Source: Leptospira dzoumogneensis | Lineage (GTDB): Bacteria > Spirochaetota > Leptospiria > Leptospirales > Leptospiraceae | Direction: 5' to 3' | Assembly (NCBI RefSeq): GCF_004770895.1 | Contig: NZ_RQHS01000016.1 | Location: forward strand, 154,496-218,495 | Length of the DNA stretch: 64,000 bases | Shown here: piece by piece, positions 56,920-64,000 of the stretch | How the letters are laid out: every line of letters begins with the position of its first letter | How positions within the stretch are numbered: the first letter of the stretch is position 1 | Position numbers and translations under genes: made by a program | Notes under the pieces: model-generated | Databases searched by the model: none | Seen by the model: only the letters and a program-made list of their open reading frames with translations | Told to the model about the DNA's origin: nothing

Positions 56920-57450
56920 CTAATTTTGAGAAAGACTTTTTTTAAGGAAACTTCTCTCTTTGATCGTTTGAGAAATAAAACTAGCGATCGCAAAGAAAAA
57001 TGCGAATCCAAGGAAAAAATAAGGCGCTATAGAGACTTGTTCTTTCGGAATATTATTCTGCACCAACATTCCATAGAACGCTACCACAAATAAGGCCGCA
57101 GGAACAGTGATCACTGAACCCAGATTGATGAATAATTTATATCGGATAGATCCATTCTCCGTCTTCTTCGCATGACCGAAAGACCATAACCAGTTTCTAT
57201 GTTTCGCCAATTGAGAAGCGTTTTGAAAAAGAAGTTTTTCCCCTTCCTTTTGAACAATATATCCCGCTTTTTCAAATTGAGTGGAAGCAGAGTTTAGATC
57301 CGTTTTTAATTCTCCGGATAAAATAGCAGGGAAGAAGGAGCCGAAATATTTTTGGGTAAAAGTTTCCTTTTGTTTTCTATCCCAAAGAGAAACAATAAAT
57401 ACCAGAATGAAAATTAGGATTGGAAGTACGTTTAAAATTATAGTGATCAT
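56920..57450 (-). CDS. Membrane protein of unknown function, 176 aa
   Basis: One membrane helix lies at the N-terminus (IILNVLPILIFILVFIVSLW) and two at the C-terminus (VITVPAALFVVAFYGMLV, YFFLGFAFFFAIASFI). The middle is soluble and mixed. No family is recognised. It lies 8 bp after map and 3 bp before the BASS-like gene, so it is certainly co-transcribed. Confidence 0.72.
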   Translation of the reverse strand: MITIILNVLPILIFILVFIVSLWDRKQKETFTQKYFGSFFPAILSGELKTDLNSASTQFEKAGYIVQKEGEKLLFQNASQLAKHRNWLWSFGHAKKTENGSIRYKLFINLGSVITVPAALFVVAFYGMLVQNNIPKEQVSIAPYFFLGFAFFFAIASFISQTIKERSFLKKSLSQN

Positions 57451-57458
57451 CTTTATTT

Positions 57459-58205
57459 TTATGCCGCTGTTAGAATAATCGGTCCATTCTCGGTAACAAT
57501 CACTGAATGTTCGAACTGAGCGGTATAAGAACCGTCAGGAGTTTTTAAAGTCCATCCGTCAGATTGTTCTACAAAGTCTTCCGCCCCGGTCGAAACAAAA
57601 GTTTCTACCGCGATTACCTGTCCCGATTTTAGTATCCGCTTATCTCTTGGTTCATAATAATTACAAATATCGAATGGTTCTTCATGGAGAGATTTCCCGA
57701 CACCATGCCCGCATAATGTGCGAATTACTTTATATCCGTTCTTCTTAGCCGTATTCTCGATCGTTCTTCCGATTGAATTCAGTTTTTCTCCGGTCTTTAC
57801 GCCTGAAAGAGCAAGTTTTAACGCTTCAGAAGAAACATCTAAAAGTTTACTTAAACCTTTTTCATCCTTTCCGACGATGAGAGTAAAACCGGTATCTGCA
57901 AAATATCCGTTTAACTCTAAAGAGACATCCAGATTCAGAAGATCCCCTTCTTTTAGGATACGATCGTTTGGAATTCCATGAGCGATCTCGGTATTCAAAC
58001 TAATACAAGTGTAACCCGGAAATTTATACATAAGTTGAGGAGCGCTTCTTGCTCCAAATTTAGAAAAATAAGAATATGCAATACGATCCAGTTCTTTGGT
58101 GCTGATCCCCGGTTTAGCGGCCTCTCTCATCTTGACCAAGGTCTCTGCGGTGATCTTGCCGATCCTTTGTAATGCTTCCAGATCTTCTTTATTACGAACC
58201 GTCAT
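57459..58205 (-). CDS. map: Methionine aminopeptidase, type I
   Basis: This 248-aa enzyme removes initiator Met. Metal ligands are in LNLDVSLELNGYFADTGFTL (two Asp), CGHGVGKSLHEEP (His), VIAVETFVS (Glu) and QFEHSVIVTENG (Glu). The N-terminus lacks a zinc finger, as in short bacterial forms. It heads the map-membrane-BASS-phosphoesterase operon. Confidence 0.94.
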   Translation of the reverse strand: MTVRNKEDLEALQRIGKITAETLVKMREAAKPGISTKELDRIAYSYFSKFGARSAPQLMYKFPGYTCISLNTEIAHGIPNDRILKEGDLLNLDVSLELNGYFADTGFTLIVGKDEKGLSKLLDVSSEALKLALSGVKTGEKLNSIGRTIENTAKKNGYKVIRTLCGHGVGKSLHEEPFDICNYYEPRDKRILKSGQVIAVETFVSTGAEDFVEQSDGWTLKTPDGSYTAQFEHSVIVTENGPIILTAA

Positions 58206-58249
58206 AAATATTAGTTCTACAGAAAGAAATTAGATGGCAAACGATAAAT

Positions 58250-58270
58250 GTGGGAATTCCAACAAGAATA
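58250..58270. repeat. Copy of the GGAATTCCAACAAGAAT repeat
   Basis: TGGGAATTCCAACAAGAATA recurs almost exactly at 63561-63580, between the map and LMW-PTP genes here. It is related to the GTAGGAATTCCTAC element of the composite repeat. Confidence 0.45.
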
Positions 58271-58279
58271 GAAAGAATC

Positions 58280-58912
58280 TCAAAGTTTCTGTTTCACTTC
58301 CCTAAATGTATAAAGAAGTTCAGAGGAAATCTGATCGCAAGTTTGCAAATATCGTGCTAAAGGATTTTCGGAATCGTCCGCAGATTTAGGATCTTCGAAA
58401 GGAAGAGAGATCCTCGCTTCCGCTCCTGGAACATAAGGACAGGATTCATCCGCTTGGGAACAAACCAAAACAGCGATAAACTCAGAGGCGGGATTAGGAG
58501 CGTCTTGGAATTTTTTAGAATAAGCGATCAAGGGAGGAGTTCCATCCGCCCACCATATGGAATATTTAGGATTGCGAGGAGGGCCTTGGTTTTCCAAACG
58601 AAATCCGCAATTCTCCAAAGCATTCACCGAGTTTGGATGAAACTCAGTGACACTTGTTCCTCCTGAAAAAGATTTAATTCCGGGAAAATCAAAATAATGA
58701 GGAATACATGCCGCGAATGCCTGAGCGATCTGGCTCCTTCTCGAATTATGAGTACATATAAAAACTAAATTCGCTTTTTGTTTGGTCTCAAAAGATTGCA
58801 GAATAAAATCCGCAAAAGAAGAAAGTACGATCTTTCTTTCCTTAGAGATCTTATCGATCAAAGAAAGTTTAGTATCCAAATATGTTTTTAAAGGTTGGAA
58901 TAAAGGAGACAT
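58280..58912 (-). CDS. LMW protein-tyrosine-phosphatase/arsenate-reductase-like protein
   Basis: After a 45-residue helical extension, the domain carries the P-loop FICTHNSRRSQIAQAFA (Cys53) of the low-molecular-weight phosphatase and thioredoxin-dependent arsenate reductase fold. The acid loop region reads RISLPFEDPKSADDS. A second Cys pair region (VLVCSQADESCPYVPG) may supply the redox relay of ArsC. Arsenate reductase or phosphatase are both possible; no ars genes are near. Confidence 0.82.
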   Translation of the reverse strand: MSPLFQPLKTYLDTKLSLIDKISKERKIVLSSFADFILQSFETKQKANLVFICTHNSRRSQIAQAFAACIPHYFDFPGIKSFSGGTSVTEFHPNSVNALENCGFRLENQGPPRNPKYSIWWADGTPPLIAYSKKFQDAPNPASEFIAVLVCSQADESCPYVPGAEARISLPFEDPKSADDSENPLARYLQTCDQISSELLYTFREVKQKL

Positions 58913-59027
58913 TACGGGAATATTAAGTTCCTTTTTGAAAGGAGCAAGCTAGATTTTTCAGATTTTGAAAGGCTTTGACAGATTTCAAATCATCAGGGAT
59001 CTATTGCAAAATCGAAAAGGAAGCTAA

Positions 59028-59114
59028 ATGAAAACGAATAACACTACAAAAACGGCAGTAGTCAGCGTTTCCAAAGAAGAGTTATACATTTACGTTTACA
59101 CCGTAAAATTCTAG
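59028..59114 (+). CDS. Possible 28-aa small protein
   Basis: A frame of 28 codons starts MKTNNTTKTAVVSVSKEELY after AAAAGGAAGCTAA, a reasonable ribosome site. Its end overlaps the 3' end of the amidohydrolase gene on the other strand. It may be a gene remnant or a chance frame. Confidence 0.3.
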   Translation: MKTNNTTKTAVVSVSKEELYIYVYTVKF

Positions 59115-59840
59115 AGCGTTCGAATATAATACTTTTTGTAATAACTCACCTTCGAATGTGTCTGTAACCAGATGTAGATCTTCTTCAGTGAAAGGAGCAG
59201 GAGAACGGGTGGAGGGAAGATCCGTCCCGAACATCAAAGCATCCGGATTAATTTCCGCAACATCCACCAAAGCGGATCGTATATCCATATTGGTCCTGCC
59301 GAATCCGGTTGCTTTGACTCTTACTCCTTTTTCTACCAATCTCAGAATGGTGGAAAATCCTTCTTTAGATAATCCTAAATGATCGATGGAAACTTTAGGC
59401 AAGGACAACAAAACTTCTTCTAAAAACTCGTCTATCTCTTTGGCATCTATATATAATTCCACATGCCAGCCTGCAAGATCGTAAACTCTGGCTCCCATCT
59501 CTTTGATCTTAGAAATTTCCTCGGAGCCTCCTCTTCTTACATTAAATCGAACAGCTCTCACTCCCGCCTTATGAAGGGATAAAATTTCGGGATCCTTAGT
59601 GTTTGCAGGAAGTTGTGTCACACCTACATAATTTTTTCCTAATACGGAGAGTGTATCCAGTAAATAAGTCTGATCGAAGGCTTGGAAAGAACCGGAAACA
59701 ACCGCGCCCCCTTTGATCCTAAGCCAATCCGCCTGCTTATTATAGTCCGAGACCGTAAAGGGCTCCGGTAAGAAGCCGTGATTGGGCACCAAAGGATATC
59801 TTGGATCTATGATATGGAAATGAGAATCGAAGATCCGCAT
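59082..59840 (-). CDS. Amidohydrolase family metal-dependent hydrolase
   Basis: This 252-aa TIM-barrel enzyme starts RIFDSHFHIID, the metal-binding H-x-H. Later residues VSIDHLGLSK and MFGTDLPSTR place a His and the metal Asp typical of the amidohydrolase 2 family. Relatives hydrolyse lactones or decarboxylate aromatic acids, so the substrate is not assigned. Confidence 0.85.
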   Translation of the reverse strand: MRIFDSHFHIIDPRYPLVPNHGFLPEPFTVSDYNKQADWLRIKGGAVVSGSFQAFDQTYLLDTLSVLGKNYVGVTQLPANTKDPEILSLHKAGVRAVRFNVRRGGSEEISKIKEMGARVYDLAGWHVELYIDAKEIDEFLEEVLLSLPKVSIDHLGLSKEGFSTILRLVEKGVRVKATGFGRTNMDIRSALVDVAEINPDALMFGTDLPSTRSPAPFTEEDLHLVTDTFEGELLQKVLYSNALEFYGVNVNV

Positions 59841-59909
59841 CTTCGTAGTATAACATTTACGGAATATGAGTCAAGAGATTGTGGATAGGAAATTTATTTC
59901 CGTAAAAGC

Positions 59910-60512
59910 TTAAAAAGGCTTTTCTCCTTTATAACGAAGCACTCTAGTTCCCGCAAAAAGATCGTGTATTGCCGTCCTTTTGTGAGAAAAAAGGATATAA
60001 AGCACTGAAATCCCGTAATATACAATCGAATCCCAAAAAGTAAAATTATCCAAAGGATTCCATTTATTTAAGATCCTATGAACACCGGCCAAGGGTAATC
60101 CTTCCATCTCGGCTTGATGTTCCATAAATATCCTGGAATCATATACCGCACTCATGATAGTTACCGATGACAAAGCGAGTTCAGGTAAGGACCTGATAAA
60201 AGATCTAATCCATCCTAAGCGCCCTTTACAAGAATCGGTAACAATTATCCCAGCAAATGCCTTACCGAATGTTCTACCATATAACGCATGCATTACGAAT
60301 CTATACCCGATATAAAGTAAAGAATGTAAGGCGGTATAGAAGGGAAACAGCTCATATACCGTCTTATTATGATAATAAAAAACCATAATTTGAGGGATCA
60401 AAACAGGGCATAGGATCAAAAAATCCAAGAACTGAGCATAAACTCTCCTGCTTAAACTCGCGTATGCCAAATGTTTTTCCGTAGTATTAATTTTTTCGAA
60501 TATATTTTTCAT
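59910..60512 (-). CDS. RDD family membrane protein
   Basis: This 200-aa protein has the RDD start ASLSRRVYAQFLDFLIL and further helices with GYRFVMHALYGRTFGKAFAGIIV and AIHDLFAGTRVLRY, which are standard landmarks. RDD proteins are small membrane proteins of mostly unknown transport role. The upstream 175-aa gene ends 10 bp before it, suggesting a pair. Confidence 0.85.
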   Translation of the reverse strand: MKNIFEKINTTEKHLAYASLSRRVYAQFLDFLILCPVLIPQIMVFYYHNKTVYELFPFYTALHSLLYIGYRFVMHALYGRTFGKAFAGIIVTDSCKGRLGWIRSFIRSLPELALSSVTIMSAVYDSRIFMEHQAEMEGLPLAGVHRILNKWNPLDNFTFWDSIVYYGISVLYILFSHKRTAIHDLFAGTRVLRYKGEKPF

Positions 60513-60522
60513 TAATAAACAA

Positions 60523-61050
60523 TTATAAGATATTTCTAAAATGAAAAACGAACCATCTCAGCTCTTTACCGCTCTCGCAGAGATAGAACCCGTCTTTATA
60601 AGCTATAATATCGGGGCTCTTGGAAATTTCCGCCCAAAAACCTTTAGGACAAGGCTCCCACCAATCCGGCTTACAATTCCCCTGATCGAAATTTTCAGGC
60701 CAATCGCTCGGATAAGAATCGAATCTGAGATCCAAACCGGGATGGTTTTTGAATCCTTCCAGAATTGACTTCCTAAACTCAGGGACTTCTACCTTATATT
60801 TTGAAAAAACTACCCAAGATTTTCTGAATCCACAGCGTTTGATAAAGTAATCGGATACACCATTCGGAATTCCGAGGATACCGAATTTTTCCGCCTCTGC
60901 CCTTGTTAGGCCCTTGAATTCAAAACGATCCGTAAAGACCGGATCACCGGAGCTATTCCGAAAGAAAAAATATAAAGAAGTCCCCAAAACTATAAGAGTA
61001 ACTGTGATGCTGCACGTTAGTAAGATCTTGGAAGGGAAATATTTCGCCAT
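60523..61050 (-). CDS. Unknown protein with N-terminal membrane helix
   Basis: A single helix (ILLTCSITVTLIVLGTSLYFFF) is followed by a globular part of about 140 residues with four Cys: KRCGFRKSW, GNCKPDWWEPCPKGFWAEIS and FYLCESGKELRWFVFHF. The domain is probably outside the cytoplasm and disulfide-bonded. No family is recognised. It is the first gene before the RDD gene. Confidence 0.7.
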   Translation of the reverse strand: MAKYFPSKILLTCSITVTLIVLGTSLYFFFRNSSGDPVFTDRFEFKGLTRAEAEKFGILGIPNGVSDYFIKRCGFRKSWVVFSKYKVEVPEFRKSILEGFKNHPGLDLRFDSYPSDWPENFDQGNCKPDWWEPCPKGFWAEISKSPDIIAYKDGFYLCESGKELRWFVFHFRNIL

Positions 61051-61212
61051 TTTTTCGCCGGGATCGGATCGGCCGGATCTTAACTGTAGAATATGGAAAC
61101 CAAAAGTAAGGAATCAAGGAGAATTTAGAAAAGCACACTTACACATTTCTCCCAATCCGGAAATGACCCTCTTCCGCCACATGTGTATATGCGAAGATTC
61201 GCAATAAAAAAA

Positions 61213-61923
61213 CTATTTGGAAACTTCTAATAGCTCTAAGGTCCGTTTTAAACCTTCTCTTCCTCCCCAAGACTGATGTCCCGGAACTAAGATTGAAATT
61301 TTTGAAAACGACTTTTCTAATTTACGAATTGTTTTAGGCCATTCTTTTAGATCAGCGTCTTTGGTATTACCGATCTCGTTTGCCTCTGCACTTTTCACTA
61401 AACAGCCGCCGAATAAAATTTTGGATTTAGGAAGCCAAACAACCAGATTATCTTTGGAATGGCCCGGACCGGGAAAAAGGATCTCCATCTTAGTTTTGCC
61501 AAAAACCAAATTATCGTTATCTTTTAGGGACTTTTCAGGAAGAGACTTACCTTCTTCTTTTAAAAAGGAAATAGTTCTTTTGCCTGCATAAGAAGGAATA
61601 TTTAATTTTTTTAATATTTCTATCCCGCCCGCTCTATCTTCGTGAAAATGAGTGATAATAACGGCAATTACCGGCTTTTTCAGATTTTTAGAAACCCAGC
61701 CCAAAAGTTGAGAAGTTTGCTCCTCTCCCCAAGCAGTATCAACAAGAACTACACCTTCTTCCGTTCCGATCACAAGACCGTTAGAAGGAAAATAACCGTC
61801 TTTTAAAAGTTTATAAGAAGTATGAACATAGACATTTGTTCCGATCTTGGAGACTTGAAGGCCATGTTCTTCCGCATAAACAGAAGCCGAAAAAACAATT
61901 AATAAAAATATAATATATTTCAT
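61213..61923 (-). CDS. Putative subclass B1 metallo-beta-lactamase
   Basis: This 236-aa protein has a Sec signal peptide cleaved after SVYA. All zinc ligands of subclass B1 enzymes are present: THFHEDRAGG (His92, His94, Asp96), PGPGHSKDN (His155), FGGCLVKS (Cys174, with Lys177) and VPGHQSWGG (His216). EIGNTKDADLKEWPKTI matches the substrate-binding Asn region. The family hydrolyses beta-lactams in the periplasm. Length and motif spacing are normal. The MORN gene upstream overlaps its start by four bases. Confidence 0.9.
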   Translation of the reverse strand: MKYIIFLLIVFSASVYAEEHGLQVSKIGTNVYVHTSYKLLKDGYFPSNGLVIGTEEGVVLVDTAWGEEQTSQLLGWVSKNLKKPVIAVIITHFHEDRAGGIEILKKLNIPSYAGKRTISFLKEEGKSLPEKSLKDNDNLVFGKTKMEILFPGPGHSKDNLVVWLPKSKILFGGCLVKSAEANEIGNTKDADLKEWPKTIRKLEKSFSKISILVPGHQSWGGREGLKRTLELLEVSK

Positions 61924-62318
61924 TTTAAATTTTTAACCGAAATTTGGGCATCGTCCTTCCATTCGCCTTCGAAAATCAAGTTCCCTTCCGAATCAGTCAA
62001 CTTGCCTAAACCGTTTCTTTTATTCAATTTCCATTCACCTTCATAAACAGTGCCGTCAGCGTATTTATAGATCCCGATGCCTTCTTTATTGCCTCGGTTC
62101 CAATCCCCATCATAAGATTCCACGCCGGCAAGCACAAGTTTACCTTTCCCATGAGCTAAACCGTTTTGGAAACTGCCGTCATAACGATAAGATCCGGATA
62201 GAACCTTAGTCCCGACACCGTTCTTACAATCACCTGAAACACAACTTGGAGAGAAAAAGTAATACGCAAAAAAAAGAACAATCGGGATCAAAAGGATGGG
62301 ATAAAAGTTTTTATTCAT
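61920..62318 (-). CDS. MORN-repeat protein
   Basis: After a signal or membrane segment (YPILLIPIVLFFAYYFF), the 132-aa protein has about four MORN repeats: YDGSFQNGLAHGKGKL, YDGDWNRGNKEGIGIY, YEGEWKLNKRNGLGKL and FEGEWKDDA. MORN repeats mediate protein or lipid contacts. It is coupled to the metallo-beta-lactamase gene by a 4-bp overlap; the functional link is unknown. Confidence 0.85.
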   Translation of the reverse strand: MNKNFYPILLIPIVLFFAYYFFSPSCVSGDCKNGVGTKVLSGSYRYDGSFQNGLAHGKGKLVLAGVESYDGDWNRGNKEGIGIYKYADGTVYEGEWKLNKRNGLGKLTDSEGNLIFEGEWKDDAQISVKNLK

Positions 62319-62387
62319 GGCTCTCAGAAACCGATACGAACCCTAAAATTCCATATTATGGAAAAATAAACTAATAAATTTCAGGGT

Positions 62388-62900
62388 TTAATCTTCCGAT
62401 CTGGAAAATTCTTTAAAATTTCTTTTACGAACGATAGAGTTCAGTCTTTTCAACAATCTTTTCAGATCGTCTTCTCCCATCGCCTCCGTAACTGCAGCTT
62501 GGGCCTCTTCCCAGATCGGATAAGCGATCCTTAAAGCTTCCAAACCTTTTTGGGTTAAGATCACTTTTCTAGCTCTTTTATTTTCGGAAGGAACATCCGC
62601 AACATAGCCTAACTCTTCCAAAGGATTCAAGTTACGGATCAAAGTAGTTCTATCTAAAACGAGAAGGTCCGCTAACTCGGCAAGACCAAGGCCGTCCGTG
62701 GCACCAAGAGTATGCAATAAACTGAATCTTTGAGAAGTAAGACCGGCCTTCTCCAATTCTCTATCATAAAATTGAGTGACCGCTCTAGAAGCCCTGCGCA
62801 GATTAAAGTTCACACAACTTAAACCTGCGCTAAGCATATCCGCTTTGCTCGGAAATTTTTCAGACTTCCGAGCCGTGGTGTTTAGAGACTTCTTGGACAT
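62388..62900 (-). CDS. MarR family transcriptional regulator
   Basis: This 170-aa protein has the winged-helix region LAELADLLVLDRTTLIRNLNPLEELGYV followed by the wing ENKRARKVILTQKG. The start CVNFNLRRASRAVTQFYDREL, with a conserved Cys, resembles MarR members that sense oxidants or small lipids. It follows the thioesterase gene by 16 bp. The 30-bp palindrome before the thioesterase gene is the likely operator, so control would be autogenous. Confidence 0.9.
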   Translation of the reverse strand: MSKKSLNTTARKSEKFPSKADMLSAGLSCVNFNLRRASRAVTQFYDRELEKAGLTSQRFSLLHTLGATDGLGLAELADLLVLDRTTLIRNLNPLEELGYVADVPSENKRARKVILTQKGLEALRIAYPIWEEAQAAVTEAMGEDDLKRLLKRLNSIVRKRNFKEFSRSED

Positions 62901-62916
62901 AGGATCAAAAAGACTA

Positions 62917-63444
62917 TCAGTCTTGGGAATATTTTCCCTCCGATACTTGTTTTCGCAACTGTTTTACCCTGTCTTCGAAAGAACCTTCTTCCAAACCAGG
63001 CTCATCGAATATGAAACTTCCCAAAAAAGACATCATCTCTTGGTCATGGCGAACGGGACGTCCCTTTTGAAGATCAATAAAAGAAAACTGAGCCCTCAAA
63101 ACGGCCTTCAAACGATTACCATCCTTATCCAAAAGTAAGTATTCGTTATGGATAGTCGCCGGAGTCAGCTTGATCAAACGAGTTACAATTTTCACCACAT
63201 CATTCTGCTTGACCGGTTCCAAGTATTGAGTCTCCACCTTACTCACCACCCATGACTTACCTGAACTAGAACCATAATCATAAAAATCGAAATTGGCAGT
63301 TTCCCTTAGCTGTTCGGAGCGAGCCTCCAAAAAGTAATCCATATACCTTGCGTTATTCAAATGACCGAAAGGATCACAATCCTGAAAACGGATCCTAGCA
63401 AAACTATAGGGGGAAAGCACCGGTTTATCAATCGTCAATTCCAT
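62917..63444 (-). CDS. Acyl-CoA thioesterase (4HBT/YbgC-like hotdog)
   Basis: This 175-aa hotdog protein has FQDCDPFGHLNNARYMDYFLEARSEQL, the 4HBT active-site segment with the catalytic Asp, then KVETQYLEPVKQNDVVKIV. It likely hydrolyses acyl-CoA in the cytoplasm. GGGAG precedes the ATG. Expression is probably governed by the co-transcribed MarR acting on the palindrome 22 bp upstream. Confidence 0.9.
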   Translation of the reverse strand: MELTIDKPVLSPYSFARIRFQDCDPFGHLNNARYMDYFLEARSEQLRETANFDFYDYGSSSGKSWVVSKVETQYLEPVKQNDVVKIVTRLIKLTPATIHNEYLLLDKDGNRLKAVLRAQFSFIDLQKGRPVRHDQEMMSFLGSFIFDEPGLEEGSFEDRVKQLRKQVSEGKYSQD

Positions 63445-63466
63445 ACAGAATCTCCCAAGAGAAATA

Positions 63467-63496
63467 ATGTGTATTTACATATATGTAAATACACAT
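63467..63496. promoter_or_regulatory. 30-bp perfect palindrome, likely MarR operator
   Basis: The half-site ATGTGTATTTACATA is followed immediately by its exact reverse complement, a 30-bp perfect dyad without a spacer. It lies 22 bp upstream of the thioesterase-MarR operon, in the promoter. A further CATGTGTAATTAC directly downstream partly repeats one arm. Confidence 0.75.
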
Positions 63497-63707
63497 GTGT
63501 AATTACAGGAATTAGACATCTCCAAATCCAGGTCAAGGCAAAAAATCCCTCCCTCCTTATGTTGGAATTCCAACAAGAATTTATATTTTTTAAGGTTGGC
63601 CGCGTCCTCGCGAAAAATCCGTAGGGAATGAATGAGCCGGAGATAGGCGAAGGATCATTTAGGACGTACAAATTTATCAGCAAGGCTCGGACCGGGCTCT
63701 CACCTCC

Positions 63708-63741
63708 GGTCATAAAAATCGCATCCGCGATTTTTATGACC
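63708..63741. terminator. 15-bp perfect hairpin
   Basis: GGTCATAAAAATCGC and GCGATTTTTATGACC pair around an ATCC loop. It is bidirectional in form and could terminate transcription from either side, or be part of a repeat. Confidence 0.45.
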
Positions 63742-63898
63742 CCGGCTCGATCCCTCGCGGGTTGTAAATAGGAATCTCGTTGTAGGAACTCCTACAATCA
63801 GCGCAGAAAAATTGTTCGTCGAAAATGGAATTCTGTGATATGGGAATGCGAGCTCTCCCACGAGCCTCTCCCCCCAATCCCAACGCAGTGAAAAACCT

Positions 63899-63943
63899 GG
63901 GACATAGGTAACAGTTTAAACCAGAGACATGGGTTACACTTTT
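63899..63943. mobile_element. Possible insertion-sequence terminal region
   Basis: Two direct motifs GGGACATAGGTAACAG and AGAGACATGGGTTACAC, separated by a TTTAAACC spacer, resemble the terminal repeats seen at the ends of IS481- and IS21-type elements. Any transposase would lie beyond the right edge, so this is tentative. Confidence 0.35.
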
Positions 63944-64000
63944 AATATCCTAGATACCTTTTTCTTACGTTCATTGAATATTCCTATTTTAACGAAGCTA

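Larger units (their letters stand above)
63497..64000. repeat. Repeat-rich right end of the window
   Basis: No credible gene is seen here. The stretch contains the GGAATTCCAACAAGAAT repeat (63561-63580) and a 15-bp stem GGTCATAAAAATCGC..GCGATTTTTATGACC (63708-63741). Then comes a TTGTAGGAACTCCTACAAT dyad (about 63780) with a tail resembling module 3 of the composite repeat, and a probable IS end (63899 on). Confidence 0.55.

Noticed and set aside
63435..63713. Minus-strand 92-codon frame upstream of the thioesterase gene
   Set aside because: It covers the palindrome and repeats and overlaps the thioesterase start; no ribosome site or domain.

Overview
The window looks like a chromosomal segment of a Leptospira species. 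Spirochaete-style lipoproteins with loose lipoboxes are abundant. There is a LipL41-type lipoprotein, a DUF1554 lipoprotein and a flagellar flbD-motA-motB-fliL block. Base composition by eye is about 40% GC, higher than I would expect of L. interrogans, so a P2 ('intermediate') or environmental species is plausible; this assignment is inference. No rRNA, tRNA or CRISPR was seen.

Layout. 1-22 kb holds metabolic, envelope and lipoprotein genes: a methyltransferase, a DUF4442 protein, a PI-PLC/ricin-lectin lipoprotein, a MarR regulator divergent from a tiny membrane protein with a shared dyad, an SDR-aquaporin-GDPD operon, a 7TMR-DISM/PP2C signalling protein and an MFS exporter. It also holds an iron-type operon (imelysin, di-haem oxidoreductase, imelysin) behind a Fur-like box, then MAPEG, PhoU, DUF1554, nucleotidyltransferase, esterase, LamG and YheT-like genes.

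22.4-40.7 kb is the accessory heart of the window, all on the minus strand. A 1458-aa lipoprotein with the features of the pore-forming half of anthrax protective antigen (PA) is followed by a 2505-aa lipoprotein that fuses SpvB, FG-GAP/VCBS and RHS modules (a TcB-TcC-like cocoon). Downstream are two displaced RHS 3' ends. Each of the three RHS ends carries a different C-terminal tip that diverges exactly after the sequence DPTGH, and each is followed by a small putative immunity gene. One tip is a recognisable Ntox50-type RNase toxin. The cassettes are separated by a GC-rich composite repeat. The simplest reading is a polymorphic toxin locus with a reservoir of old tips, with a PA-like protein encoded directly upstream of the toxin cocoon.

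41-64 kb returns to housekeeping: an SDR-thiolase-DUF35 lipid operon, a cytochrome c lipoprotein, a STAS protein, a flagellar stator operon translationally coupled to kdsB, an MCE protein, ftsQ-ftsA-ftsZ, a LipL41 paralogue, and a map-linked operon. Further on are an LMW-PTP/ArsC-like protein, an amidohydrolase, an RDD protein, an apparent subclass B1 metallo-beta-lactamase overlapping a MORN-repeat gene, and a thioesterase-MarR operon behind a 30-bp perfect palindrome. The right edge appears to enter the end of an insertion sequence.
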